From Actinomycetes bacterium (lineage in GTDB: Bacteria > Actinomycetota > Acidimicrobiia > Acidimicrobiales > Acidimicrobiaceae), in NCBI GenBank assembly GCA_021805205.1, contig JAJZFV010000049.1:1-51446 (forward strand): a stretch of 51,446 nt of DNA, in the 5' to 3' direction. The translations under genes were made by a program, and so were the position numbers. The notes below the pieces were generated by a model. The model had not been told where the DNA came from. It did not search any database and saw nothing but the letters and a program-made list of their open reading frames with translations. The number at the start of each line of letters is the position of its first letter. Position 1 is the stretch's first letter. Shown here piece by piece: positions 17,497-26,469 of the stretch.

Positions 17497-18789
17497 CTAA
17501 CGAGCTGTTTTGGACCTTCTGGCCAGAGCGTCGATAAGTACAGCTGCTAGAAGAACGAGGCCGGTTACTACGAGTCGAGCTGCAGCGCTAATACCAAGTA
17601 GTCCCATTCCGTTATCGATTCCAGCAATTACGATACCTCCAAGGATGGCATGTATAGGCTTGCCCTTTCCTCCAAAGAGGGAAGTTCCACCGATAACGGC
17701 TGCCGCTACTGCATAGAGTACCAAGGTGCCTCCGTCGAGGCTGGTTGAAACCGAGCGTAGTCGTGAAGCGTAGATGATTCCAGCTGCACCAGCAGTCAAT
17801 GAAGCAAGTGCAAAGGCGCCAGTGCGAACTCGAGCTAGGTTGACTCCTCCTCGGCGAGCTGCTTCAGCGTTGCCACCGACAGCATAGACGTAACGCCCAT
17901 ATCGAGTCTTGGAGAGAAGGATGGTCCACATAACTACGAATGCTACGACGATGAGAACCACCCAAGGAAGACCCCTGATCGGAACGAGAACACCGCGGTT
18001 GGCATTGGAGATAAGGATTAGAGCCACTCCACCGATAACTGCGCCACCGATCTTGATGTAGGCGAGTGATGCCGGTGATCTATGAAGTGCCTTCCTCTTT
18101 CTCTTTATCTCTCGTGTCATAACGACGGCTGCATAGATCGCAACGATGGCGACTATCGAGATCACAGTAGCCACGGTATTTAGCGAGCCATTTGCTAGGT
18201 CGTTGAGGACGTTTGAGCTAATTGGAAGAGTTCCGCCGTTACCTAGGATGATCAACATGACGCCTTGCCATCCGAGGAGTCCCGCAAGGGTTACGACGAA
18301 GGATGGTAGACCGACTCGAGTGATGATGGTACCTTGAAGAGCCCCGATTGCAGTTGCAACGATCAGTGCGACGATGATAGCTGCCCACCACGGCCAGTTG
18401 TGCTGTGCTGAGGCTAGTTGGGCCATAACTATTCCCGCAACGCCGGCGACATATCCTATTGAAAGGTCGATCTCACCTAATAGTAGGGCGTAGATCTCTC
18501 CCAACGAGAGGAGAATATAGGCCGCGCCCTGTGATAGAAGGTTAATGAGGTTTCCGGCGGATAGGAAGTTGCTGTTCAAAGATTGAAAGATAACCGCAAT
18601 TATTACTAATCCTACGATTACGGGAAGGATCCCTGAGTCGCCACCTTTGACCTTGGCAATCGATGCTTTTACGTACTCTCCGAAGGTTGCAACCTCGAAG
18701 TAGTTGGCTGTATTGGCGGCGGTTGGGTCTCCCTCAACTGCTGCAACTACGTCAGCTGTAGCTTTAATGTCTTCTTGATTCGTTGCCAT
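17497..18789 (-). CDS. Sugar ABC transporter permease (XylH-type)
   Basis: A 430-residue inner-membrane permease of the BPD_transp_2 family that carries monosaccharides such as xylose or ribose. The N-terminal about 50 residues are cytoplasmic, followed by about ten hydrophobic segments. The family motif GEIDLSIGYVAGVAG lies near residue 105, and the C-terminal motif region is AAAVIGGTSLFGGKG. The start is ATG 18789, two bases from the stop of the ATPase gene, so the pair is translationally coupled. It is the last gene of the three-gene operon (binding protein, ATPase, permease). Confidence 0.93.
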   Translation of the reverse strand: MATNQEDIKATADVVAAVEGDPTAANTANYFEVATFGEYVKASIAKVKGGDSGILPVIVGLVIIAVIFQSLNSNFLSAGNLINLLSQGAAYILLSLGEIYALLLGEIDLSIGYVAGVAGIVMAQLASAQHNWPWWAAIIVALIVATAIGALQGTIITRVGLPSFVVTLAGLLGWQGVMLIILGNGGTLPISSNVLNDLANGSLNTVATVISIVAIVAIYAAVVMTREIKRKRKALHRSPASLAYIKIGGAVIGGVALILISNANRGVLVPIRGLPWVVLIVVAFVVMWTILLSKTRYGRYVYAVGGNAEAARRGGVNLARVRTGAFALASLTAGAAGIIYASRLRSVSTSLDGGTLVLYAVAAAVIGGTSLFGGKGKPIHAILGGIVIAGIDNGMGLLGISAAARLVVTGLVLLAAVLIDALARRSKTAR

Positions 18790-18791
18790 CT

Positions 18792-19613
18792 CTAGTGGGC
18801 TCCACCTTCCGCACCACTAAGTGCGTCTTCTGATCGGGCTCGGGTACTAACACCGGTAGTCATGAGGTCTACAATGATCTGTCGGTCGAACTTATCTGAA
18901 CGATCTTCAGCGACCATTCTGCCGAGGCGAAGTACTGCGATTCGGTCGGCGACCTTGAAGACGTCGTTCATGTTGTGGGAGATGATGATTACCCCAAGAC
19001 CTCGATCGGCTAGAGTGCGAACGAGTTCGAGGACCATCTTGGTCTGTGCTACGCCAAGTGCAGCGGTTGGTTCGTCCATGATAACCAGCTTTGCATTCCA
19101 CATAACCGCTTTAGCTACTGCTACTGCTTGACGTTGGCCACCCGAGAGCGATGCTACTGGTTGTCGAATTGAGCGAATAGTGGTTACTGAGAGGCTGGCG
19201 AGCGTCTCCTTGGCTGCGTTTTCCATGGCGTCTTCGTCTAAGAAGAGGCCCTTTCGCAACTCTCGACCAAGGAACATGTTCTGTACGATGTCTAGATTGT
19301 CGCAAAGGGCTAGATCTTGGTATACGGTTTCGATACCATGAGATGCGGCATCCTTAGGACTCTTCATCGTTACTTCTTTACCGTCGAAGTAGATATGTCC
19401 GCCATCGTCGGGTGAGTGTATTCCCGCAATGCACTTGACTAGAGTTGATTTTCCCGCTCCGTTGTCTCCTACCAGCGCGGTAACCATACCGCTTGGAGCA
19501 GACATGTTTACATCTGTAAGGGACTGTACCGGTCCAAAGTGTTTCGATACTCCCCTTAACTCGAGTAGCGCTCTGCTCGAGTCATTAGCGGCCGTTTGGC
19601 CCCCTTGATCCAT
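18792..19613 (-). CDS. Sugar ABC transporter ATPase, single domain
   Basis: A 273-residue ATP-binding subunit: Walker A GDNGAGKST (about 45), Q-loop TVYQDLA, signature LSGGQRQ, Walker B LVIMDEPTAALG, and H-loop IISHN. Classic XylG/RbsA ATPases have two ABC domains in about 500 residues. This has one, like FrcA-type subunits, and would work as a homodimer. The start is ATG 19613, with AAGGAG at 19620-19625 six bases upstream; the frame is open further to 19640 but lacks a ribosome site there. Confidence 0.93.
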   Translation of the reverse strand: MDQGGQTAANDSSRALLELRGVSKHFGPVQSLTDVNMSAPSGMVTALVGDNGAGKSTLVKCIAGIHSPDDGGHIYFDGKEVTMKSPKDAASHGIETVYQDLALCDNLDIVQNMFLGRELRKGLFLDEDAMENAAKETLASLSVTTIRSIRQPVASLSGGQRQAVAVAKAVMWNAKLVIMDEPTAALGVAQTKMVLELVRTLADRGLGVIIISHNMNDVFKVADRIAVLRLGRMVAEDRSDKFDRQIIVDLMTTGVSTRARSEDALSGAEGGAH

Positions 19614-19663
19614 ATTGGACTCCTTTTTCCCCTGAGGCAATTGGATTCACTCTTTACATAGAA

Positions 19664-19698
19664 GAAGCCGGGATCGATTGGTGTATGATCCCGGCTTC
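19664..19698 (-). terminator. Intra-operon hairpin between binding-protein and ATPase genes
   Basis: A 12-bp stem GAAGCCGGGATC / GATCCCGGCTTC with an 11-nt loop lies 48 bases after the binding-protein stop. The following minus-strand bases (TTCTATG) form only a weak T-run. Such hairpins commonly act as leaky terminators or 3'-end stabilisers that keep the binding protein in excess over the membrane parts. Confidence 0.65.
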
Positions 19699-19745
19699 CA
19701 CGCTTATTGTCCGCTAACTAAGAGTCGGCGCGTTTCAGCTTCTGA

Positions 19746-21008
19746 CTAGCTGATGCCATTCTCGGCGCAAAGTGCGGCTACGTTTCCAACGCATAGAGCT
19801 GAAGCCTGGATGAAGCCATCCTTGATGACCGTAGAGGCCATATTGCTAGCAGTTACAGTGATTGGGGTTAGTAGAACAGATGGCACGTTGGTGGTCTTGT
19901 TGTTTGTGGTTCCATTTACAAGTCCAGCCGGTGGTGTCATACCTGCACGGAGGTAGGTTGCAAGTGCTACTGTAGCCTGGGCCTCAAGGTAGATCGGCTT
20001 GTAGATCGAGGAGCACTGATAGCCCTCGAGGATGTTGGTCATACCTTGCAGGGTTGCATCCTGTCCTGTGGTTGGGACTGTCTTAGGCGCTACGTTCAAG
20101 CTCTTGAGAGCCGAAACCACTGCGTTTCCAATTCCATCGTTTGCAGTTACGACTGCGTTGATGTTTGGATGGGCTTGATAGGCCTGCTGGAAGTCGGTCA
20201 AAGCAACTTGGTTATCCCAGTTGGTAACTGCGATCTCTCCAACTTTGGTCAGTTTGCCTGCCTGAATGGCTGGGTTGATGACCGAGTTGTAACCCTGTGC
20301 GAAGAGGGTAGCGTTGTTGTCGGTTGGCGAACCGTCCATGACGTAAACCTGCGGGTTCTTTACACCCCAGTTTGAAATACAGCTTAGGAAGGATTGGCCA
20401 ATGAGTTTTCCGACTTGGACGTTGTCGAAGGAGACGTAGTAGCTAGCAGAACCATTCAGAGTGATTCGGTCGTAGTCGATGACCTTTACACCATGGGAGG
20501 CTGCATAGGACTCGATCGAGGCGCCAACGCCGGAGTCGATTGGGTCAACGGCTAGTACAGAGGCACCGTTAGTTATCGCAGCTTGTGCATCTGAAAGCTG
20601 AGTAGCATCGCTTCCCTGTGCATTTTCGATGATGAAGTCGCTGGAAGAGTAGCCTGCCATCTGGAACGCTTTGGTTAGATAAGGAGCGTCGAAGGAGACG
20701 TAACGTGCCGAAGACTGGGTGTCAGGCAGGATGATTGCAACCTTGCCCTTGCCTTGTGCCACGAGTGGCTTCAAACTCGTCATGGCAGCAAATGAGCTGT
20801 CAAGGGAGGAGGTTGTGATCTGTGGCGCTGCAGCAGTCGTTGCTGGAGCAGCGGTGGTTGCAGCGGAAGAGTTGCTCGAGGAAGCAGATCCACTACCGCA
20901 AGCGCTCGCAATAAGTGCTAGTGCAGCGGTCGCCATTGCCCCTTTGGTGATGCGGGAAGTCTTTCCAGATCGTCCCAAGGTGTCGGTGAGTGTCCGACGT
21001 ATGCTCAT
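19746..21008 (-). CDS. Sugar-binding lipoprotein (XylF-like)
   Basis: A 420-residue periplasmic-binding-protein fold. An N-terminal signal ends in the lipobox ALIASAC (Cys about 37), followed by a Ser/Ala/Thr linker to about 65, then the two-lobe domain beginning VAIILPDTQSSARY. IDYDRITLN and VTANDGIGNAVV resemble the D-xylose binding protein XylF, so xylose is the best guess; other pentoses cannot be excluded. The start is ATG 21008, after GGGGGT. It is the first gene of the operon, preceded by a 442-bp AT-rich region with palindromes. Confidence 0.92.
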   Translation of the reverse strand: MSIRRTLTDTLGRSGKTSRITKGAMATAALALIASACGSGSASSSNSSAATTAAPATTAAAPQITTSSLDSSFAAMTSLKPLVAQGKGKVAIILPDTQSSARYVSFDAPYLTKAFQMAGYSSSDFIIENAQGSDATQLSDAQAAITNGASVLAVDPIDSGVGASIESYAASHGVKVIDYDRITLNGSASYYVSFDNVQVGKLIGQSFLSCISNWGVKNPQVYVMDGSPTDNNATLFAQGYNSVINPAIQAGKLTKVGEIAVTNWDNQVALTDFQQAYQAHPNINAVVTANDGIGNAVVSALKSLNVAPKTVPTTGQDATLQGMTNILEGYQCSSIYKPIYLEAQATVALATYLRAGMTPPAGLVNGTTNNKTTNVPSVLLTPITVTASNMASTVIKDGFIQASALCVGNVAALCAENGIS

Positions 21009-21183
21009 GTGTTTACCCCCATAGGTGTACTTATATGCGATCAGTGAGCACCCCGCTCAGTGATCGTTCCTAGAACATAGTTCCATAATCTGCACATTTC
21101 AATTCAAGGAAGGCAAATTTTGCTGTTTTTTTTGAATTTGAATATCTTTTTTTGTTTTGCTAATTCATTGTTACGATGAAAAT

Positions 21184-21201
21184 ATAGTAAATATTTACTA
21201 T
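21184..21201. promoter_or_regulatory. 18-bp perfect palindrome upstream of the sugar operon
   Basis: ATAGTAAATATTTACTAT is fully self-complementary and lies 176 bases upstream of the binding-protein start, in the 21009-21450 non-coding stretch. It fits a dimeric repressor operator (inferred). The rest of the stretch is AT-rich, with T-tracts at 21120-21155, and holds no gene. Confidence 0.5.
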
Positions 21202-21221
21202 CCGAATTTCAAATAGATACC

Positions 21222-21242
21222 AAATAGTTATATTGACTATTT
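21222..21242. promoter_or_regulatory. Spaced inverted repeat upstream of the sugar operon
   Basis: AAATAGT-N7-ACTATTT lies 20 bases from the 18-bp palindrome and shares the ATAGT/ACTAT core with it. This suggests a second site for the same factor. Confidence 0.4.
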
Positions 21243-21450
21243 CCGGCGTTCATCGCCACATCTACCTGCAGTTATAGTTCAATAATGGATTGAGAGTTTT
21301 AGTTATTGTGACTAATTCTCAGTGATTCATCATCTGGCGTTAATGCGTTAGAAATCTTGACCAAGCGTTTCGCTGCTACATAATTAGGGATAATTTCTGG
21401 ATGTTTAATTTACAAATTATCGATAGTGTGATATTTATAAAGATAAATTT

Positions 21451-22245
21451 TTAGCGATATCGATCTAAATTTACCATCTCTTCGATTTGAACGACTAGCT
21501 CAGGACAACCAGCAATTACCAATTCGTATGACGGTAATTTGTTTAGACCTCCGGTTACGACGCCGCCGGCTTGTTCGACTATGAACGCTCCAGCGATGTA
21601 ATCCCAGCGCTGCAACCCCATTTCGTAGTAGCCGTCAACTTCTCCCGATGCGACCATAGATAGATCGAGCGAGGCAGCCCCTGCGCGGCGAATGTCGCGA
21701 ATCTTGGTGATGTTTTCATTTATGATTCGCCCTTGAATCTTGCGGATTTCGTCAGAATATGAAAATCCAGTCGCTAACAATGCTTCACTTAGAGTTTTTC
21801 GCTGATTTACGGTAATACTCTTACCATTTTTCAATGCATTCTGTGAGATCAGCGCACTGTAGATGTTGCCGCGTGGGACATCTAAAACGCAGCCTGATAC
21901 AGTTCTGTTGAGCTCGCGGTCGTAGATGCCAATTGAAACTGCGTATCCAGCAAATCCATATACAAAGTTTGTGGTTCCATCTATGGGATCTATCACCCAT
22001 TGATACCTTGAAGATCCGTTTATCTCTCCGTACTCTTCACCTTGGATTGAGTCATCGGGAAACCTCTCGAGGATGGCGTCTTTTATAAGTTGTTCGGTAG
22101 CTCGGTCGACCTGGGTAACCATGTCAGTTCTAGATGACTTTAGTGCAACTTCGATCACCCCTTCGTTAACCTTGTCCCGTATGAAGGTTGCTGCTCTCTG
22201 TGCGATCTCTTGAGAATATTGGTGGCGCTCTGCTTCTGGATTCAT
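21451..22245 (-). CDS. Inositol monophosphatase family protein
   Basis: A Mg2+- and Li+-sensitive sugar-phosphate phosphatase of 264 residues. Motifs: metal-site Glu in GEEYG (about 75), WVIDPIDGTTNFVYG (about 88-102) and the C-terminal WDYIAGAFIVEQAGG (about 218). Candidate substrates are inositol-1-phosphate, histidinol phosphate or other sugar phosphates; sequence alone does not decide. It is transcribed toward the sugar operon but separated from it by 440 bases, so it is probably not in the same transcript, and it is divergent from the threonine aldolase gene. Confidence 0.92.
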   Translation of the reverse strand: MNPEAERHQYSQEIAQRAATFIRDKVNEGVIEVALKSSRTDMVTQVDRATEQLIKDAILERFPDDSIQGEEYGEINGSSRYQWVIDPIDGTTNFVYGFAGYAVSIGIYDRELNRTVSGCVLDVPRGNIYSALISQNALKNGKSITVNQRKTLSEALLATGFSYSDEIRKIQGRIINENITKIRDIRRAGAASLDLSMVASGEVDGYYEMGLQRWDYIAGAFIVEQAGGVVTGGLNKLPSYELVIAGCPELVVQIEEMVNLDRYR

Positions 22246-22358
22246 GCCTTGAAGGTTACCCCCTGGGATTAATCGATTGAGTCGAATAAGGGGCGATCCA
22301 GGCCTTGAGGCCTAATTTCGGTTTACTGTAACCAATATGAAATGTAGGATCATAAGCC

Positions 22359-23390
22359 ATGAAAAGAGAGTTCATTGACCTTAGGTCCGATACCGTAACT
22401 AGACCGACCGAAAAGATGCGCCATGCAATGGCAGTTGCGGTGGTGGGTGACGATCTCTATCGTGACGATCCGACAGTTGTCGAGTTGGAAGAGCTCTTTG
22501 CCCAAAGGGTAGGTAAGGAGGCAGCTCTATATCTACCAAGCGGGGTGATGGCAAATCAAGTTGCAATTCGAACTCATTGTGCGCCAGGTACCTACATAAT
22601 AGCGGGAGAGCGACAGCACATTTTGACCTACGAATACGGCGGCGTTGCTAGAAATGCTGGCGTCTCCTTTCTTCCACTTAGAGATGAAGACGGCCGCTTT
22701 GGAGGTGATCTGGTTTCGGAGAAGTTGACTGCGTCGGGCTTCTACGACCAGAGAGTCTCTCTAGTTGCTATTGAAAATACTCATATGGAGTCGGGTGGCA
22801 AGTACTGGCGAGAAGCAGAACTAAAGGCGCTACGTGAAGCTGCTGGAAAGACTCCAATTCACCTCGATGGTGCCCGACTCTTCAACGCCCATGTAGCTTC
22901 GGGACTTTCCTCCGCCGAGATCTGCTCCCATGTCGATACCGTTATGAGCTGTGTTAGCAAGGGGTTGTCAGCGCCGGTGGGATCTCTTCTCGCCGGAACT
23001 AAGGACTTCATCGAGAGGGCGAGACAAGAGAGGGCAGCACTCGGTGGTCAGATGCGCCAAGCAGGCATCATCGCAGCTGCTGGGATCGTGGCTCTAAATG
23101 AGATGGTAGATCGATTAACGCTTGACCATCAACGTGCCGCTCGTCTAGCGTCAGCCATTCGAAATCGTGTCGTAGTCTTCGATTCGCGCCTTGACGACCT
23201 AGAGACAAACATCGTTATCTTTACCGTTTCTAATGCGGTAGCATTCGTTGAAGATATTGCGGGTCGTGGTATCAAGGCAAATGCCCTCGATCATCGAACG
23301 ATACGTTTTGTAACCCATAGCGACCTAGAAGACAGTGATATAGACGATGCCATCGAGATCATAAATTCAATCCCTCAAGGCAACTGGTAG
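22359..23390 (+). CDS. ltaE: Low-specificity L-threonine aldolase
   Basis: A PLP enzyme of 343 residues that cleaves L-threonine or allo-threonine to glycine and acetaldehyde. Motifs: N-terminal IDLRSDTVTRPTEKMRHAMA, GDDLYRDDPTV, the HLDGARLFNA block (about 170) and the PLP Lys in CVSKGLSAPVGSLL (about 200). The start is ATG 22359. It is followed after 14 bases by the PIG-L gene, so the two are likely cotranscribed. Confidence 0.95.
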   Translation: MKREFIDLRSDTVTRPTEKMRHAMAVAVVGDDLYRDDPTVVELEELFAQRVGKEAALYLPSGVMANQVAIRTHCAPGTYIIAGERQHILTYEYGGVARNAGVSFLPLRDEDGRFGGDLVSEKLTASGFYDQRVSLVAIENTHMESGGKYWREAELKALREAAGKTPIHLDGARLFNAHVASGLSSAEICSHVDTVMSCVSKGLSAPVGSLLAGTKDFIERARQERAALGGQMRQAGIIAAAGIVALNEMVDRLTLDHQRAARLASAIRNRVVVFDSRLDDLETNIVIFTVSNAVAFVEDIAGRGIKANALDHRTIRFVTHSDLEDSDIDDAIEIINSIPQGNW

Positions 23391-23404
23391 TCGGGACCTT
23401 CTTA

Positions 23405-24139
23405 GTGGCTGGCGAAAAGCTTCATTTAATACGTGAGACTCCAAGGAGACTCCTCGCTATCTTTGCCCACCCTGACGATGCCGATATCGGGGTGGGAGGT
23501 ACACTATCTTTATTTTCCAAGGCTGGAACGGTGATACGTCTCATCGTGGCCTGCAACGGAGATAAGGGCACCCTATCTGAGAGTGCGAGTTCTCAAGACC
23601 TTATCGAGTTGCGTAAGAGTGAGGTCGATGAAGCAAGTCGTATCCTCGGAGTTAGCGAGTACTCTTTGCTCGGTATCGACGATGGAGAAGTTGAAAATTC
23701 GGTAGCACTTAGGCGTTCAATTGTGGCTGAGGTACGTGCCTTTCGACCCGACGTCGTGGTTACCCACGACCCGAGCGCCCACTTCTTTGGCACAACTTAC
23801 TTCAACCATAGGGACCATCGAGAGTTGGGTATGGCGGTCCTAGATTCAATCTTTCCCGCTTCGGGGTCTCCTCTTTACTTCCCGGAGGCTGGGAGGTCTC
23901 ATCAGGTATCGTATGTGATGATGTCGGGAACCCTCGAGGCAAATGTGGCTATTGATATCTCTTCGACGATTGACGCCAAGAGAGATAGCGTACGAAGTCA
24001 TCGCAGCCAAGTACAAGGGGATGAAGAACACATCCTTGAGAATCTGATCGTTGGCGCGAGGCAGGTTGGAAAGAGGGCCGGTGTCACTTATGCCGAGGCG
24101 TTTCGGATTATGGCAAACCCAAAGGCGATGAACTTCTAA
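23405..24139 (+). CDS. PIG-L family deacetylase
   Basis: A zinc-dependent LmbE/PIG-L type N-deacetylase of 244 residues. The zinc and catalytic motif is AIFAHPDDADIGVGG (about 18-32), the catalytic partner is THDPSAHFFG, and the second zinc motif is NHRDHRELG (about 138). Actinobacterial relatives deacetylate GlcNAc-inositol (mycothiol pathway) or its conjugates. The substrate here is not fixed, although an inositol-phosphatase family gene nearby makes a mycothiol link thinkable. The start is GTG 23405. Confidence 0.92.
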   Translation: MAGEKLHLIRETPRRLLAIFAHPDDADIGVGGTLSLFSKAGTVIRLIVACNGDKGTLSESASSQDLIELRKSEVDEASRILGVSEYSLLGIDDGEVENSVALRRSIVAEVRAFRPDVVVTHDPSAHFFGTTYFNHRDHRELGMAVLDSIFPASGSPLYFPEAGRSHQVSYVMMSGTLEANVAIDISSTIDAKRDSVRSHRSQVQGDEEHILENLIVGARQVGKRAGVTYAEAFRIMANPKAMNF

Positions 24140-24188
24140 GCTAGTAGGGGCATCTCTAATTGAATGAGCCCAGCTAGGACCAGACAAA

Positions 24189-24569
24189 ATGATCGAAGTT
24201 GAAGTACGGTCAAGTTCATACCACTTTCTCTCGGAGGCTACTTCGTATTTAGTCTCCAAGATCGCCGAGAAGGGGATAAGCGTCTCAGTCAACTTTCGCC
24301 TGCGTCCACGAATTGGCGGAGATATTGAGGCGATTTTAAACTCTGGAGCACGGTCAGTTTTCTTATCCACGAAAAATGCGACTTTCGTCTCTATTGATAG
24401 TGCATCTGGTGTCGATATCGGTGAATTATCGGGCTGTGACGTACTGTTGGTTATGGCTGCCGGGGTGGATGAGTACTCCTTTGAAGTGGGAAAAGATGAT
24501 GGTTCTGGTATTTACAAGACCCTGCGTACTATGCTTGAAGAGGCGGAGATATATCTCAAAAGCAGTTAA
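24189..24569 (+). CDS. Conserved-looking small protein of unknown function
   Basis: A 126-residue acidic, soluble protein with no membrane segment. The start ATG 24189 lacks a strong ribosome site. It follows the PIG-L gene by 49 bases on the same strand, and its composition is protein-like throughout (alternating hydrophobics, few Cys). I do not recognise the family. It has a possible alpha/beta layout: beta VSVNFRLRPR, SVFLSTK and DVLLVMAAG, with a helical C terminus TLRTMLEEAEIYL. A 14-bp palindrome AAAGGTCGACCTTT lies at 24583-24596, just after its stop. Confidence 0.6.
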   Translation: MIEVEVRSSSYHFLSEATSYLVSKIAEKGISVSVNFRLRPRIGGDIEAILNSGARSVFLSTKNATFVSIDSASGVDIGELSGCDVLLVMAAGVDEYSFEVGKDDGSGIYKTLRTMLEEAEIYLKSS

Positions 24570-24699
24570 AGAAAGATACTTGAAAGGTCGACCTTTAATT
24601 GGAAGGTTTGAGATGTAACATTGTTGTAAGTTATTGAGTGGTAAGTCGCCAACACCGAGGTCTCGTGGGTAGGGCCCGGAAATAGTGGAGGAGTGAAGA

Positions 24700-25077
24700 G
24701 TGCCTCTTTCAGAACATGAGCAGAACATTCTTCGAGAGATCGAAAAGAACTTTTATGAGTCAGATCCCAACTTTGCCGCGCGCGTCAAAGAGGAGACTGT
24801 CTACCGCCATGCGGGGCGCAATTGCAAGTGGTCGTCGCTTACCTTTTTTCTAGGACTTGCCTTCACCATCTTTACATTTTCGACTTCATTTGCTTTAGGC
24901 GCAATCGGCTTCGGGATAATGTTGGTCTCGTCAGTAGTCTTTGAGCAAAACTTGCGCAGACTCGGAAAAGCGAGTTGGCACGATCTTACATCTGGTCGAA
25001 CTCCAGGAAACAAAGCGGCAAAACCGAAGGACATCTCTTCGAAGTTGCGCCGAAAGTTCGGACCGAAGGATAAGTAA
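24700..25077 (+). CDS. DUF3040 membrane protein
   Basis: A 125-residue protein beginning MPLSEHEQNILREIEKNF, the diagnostic start of DUF3040 proteins in actinobacteria. Two hydrophobic segments (about 44-62 and 64-82) follow, then a basic Pro/Lys-rich tail. The function is unknown; members often lie near division and cell-wall genes. The start is GTG 24700, with GGAGGA about six bases upstream. A strong terminator follows. Confidence 0.9.
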   Translation: MPLSEHEQNILREIEKNFYESDPNFAARVKEETVYRHAGRNCKWSSLTFFLGLAFTIFTFSTSFALGAIGFGIMLVSSVVFEQNLRRLGKASWHDLTSGRTPGNKAAKPKDISSKLRRKFGPKDK

Positions 25078-25130
25078 AGAAAAGCTTTACTTCAAATATT
25101 TGCCCACTATCTAGATCTGTTGCGACGAAT

Positions 25131-25160
25131 GAGCACCCAATTGGGTGCTCTTCTTCTTTT
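25131..25160 (+). terminator. Rho-independent terminator after the DUF3040 gene
   Basis: An 8-bp stem GAGCACCC / GGGTGCTC with an AATT loop (a 20-bp palindrome), followed by TTCTTCTTTT. Confidence 0.92.
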
Positions 25161-25199
25161 GAACCATTTATCGTTCTGTTTTGCGATAGCTTCGAAGTT

Positions 25200-26450
25200 A
25201 TGGACATGACATATCCCGCTTCAGCAGAAGAGTATCGAGCAAAGATCCAGAGTTTCCTTCGCAATAACCTTCCAGAGGGCTTCGGAGGAGTTGGGACTAT
25301 AAGTGAAGACGAGGTTCCAGCTTTCACAGAAAAGTGGCGCACCATTCTCTATGAAAATGGTCTCCTAGCTCCCTATTGGCCAAAGGAGTATGGTGGAGCA
25401 GGACTCTCCCCACTCGAACAGGTCGTCTTGGTAGAGGAGTTCGCAAAGGCTGGGGTTCCAACCGGTGGGCCAAATGACGTCTTTGGAATTCAGATGGTTG
25501 GAAACACCATCATCCAATGGGGCACGGAAGATCAAAAGAGACACTTTCTACCTCGAATACTCTCTGGCGAAGATAGATGGTGCCAGGGTTACAGTGAACC
25601 CAATGCCGGGAGTGATCTGGCAAATCTAGGTACTCGTGCTGTGTTGGACGGCGATGAGTGGGTAATAAACGGCCAGAAGATTTGGACCTCTGCTGGTCAC
25701 TTAGCCAACTGGATATTTGTATTAACTAGAACCGATCCAGAGGCTCCGAAGCACAAAGGTATCTCATTTCTCTTGGTTCCGATGGACCAAGAGGGTGTAG
25801 AGGTGCGACCGATCAAGATGATCTCGGGCGAATCGGAGTTCAACGAGGTCTTCTTCACAAATGCTCGTACCGCCAAAGAGAATATAGTTGGCCAGGTCGG
25901 TCAAGGATGGTCGGTTGCGATGACACTACTCGGATACGAGCGGGGCGAGGCGGCAGCTATTCTTCCGATACGCTTTCGCCAGGAGCTAGATCGCTTGATT
26001 GAAATGGCCAAAGAGCGTGGCGTCAACGACGATCCACTGATTCGCCAGCGGATAGCGTGGTGCTACAGCAGGGTAGAAGTTATGCGTTACCTTGGACTTC
26101 GTACCCTGTCGCAATTCTTGTCCGGAAAACATCCCGGTCCGGAGGCATCGATCTCGAAGTTGTACTGGAGCGAGTACCACCAGGTTGTTACTGAGTTGGC
26201 TTTAGATATCTTGGGGGCAAATGCTCTTGAAGTAGTAGGGCGTCGCCCAACTTCGGCATTTCAAACCGACGATCCCGGTGCTCCAAATACCAGCGGTTCT
26301 TGGGATATGACCTTCTTGAATGCTCGTGCTGGGACTATCTACGCCGGTACCTCGCAGGTGCAAAAGAACATCCTTGGAGAGATGGTATTGGGTTTGCCAA
26401 AGGAGCCGCGTGCCGACGAAGGGTCGTGGTCAAAGGTGCAAAATAGCTAA
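25200..26450 (+). CDS. Acyl-CoA dehydrogenase family protein
   Basis: A FAD-dependent acyl-CoA dehydrogenase of 416 residues that oxidises an acyl-CoA to the trans-2-enoyl-CoA. FAD and substrate motifs: GYSEPNAGSDLANL (about 137-150), INGQKIWTSAGHLANW (about 163) and the C-terminal GTIYAGTSQVQKNILGE. The region around YERGEAA is in the expected place for the base or its neighbourhood, but I do not assign the catalytic Glu. The start is ATG 25200 or 25206; neither has a clear ribosome site. It is single, behind a terminator, and chain-length preference is unknown. Confidence 0.93.
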   Translation: MDMTYPASAEEYRAKIQSFLRNNLPEGFGGVGTISEDEVPAFTEKWRTILYENGLLAPYWPKEYGGAGLSPLEQVVLVEEFAKAGVPTGGPNDVFGIQMVGNTIIQWGTEDQKRHFLPRILSGEDRWCQGYSEPNAGSDLANLGTRAVLDGDEWVINGQKIWTSAGHLANWIFVLTRTDPEAPKHKGISFLLVPMDQEGVEVRPIKMISGESEFNEVFFTNARTAKENIVGQVGQGWSVAMTLLGYERGEAAAILPIRFRQELDRLIEMAKERGVNDDPLIRQRIAWCYSRVEVMRYLGLRTLSQFLSGKHPGPEASISKLYWSEYHQVVTELALDILGANALEVVGRRPTSAFQTDDPGAPNTSGSWDMTFLNARAGTIYAGTSQVQKNILGEMVLGLPKEPRADEGSWSKVQNS

Positions 26451-26469
26451 TGGACGCTAGAATGATGCC

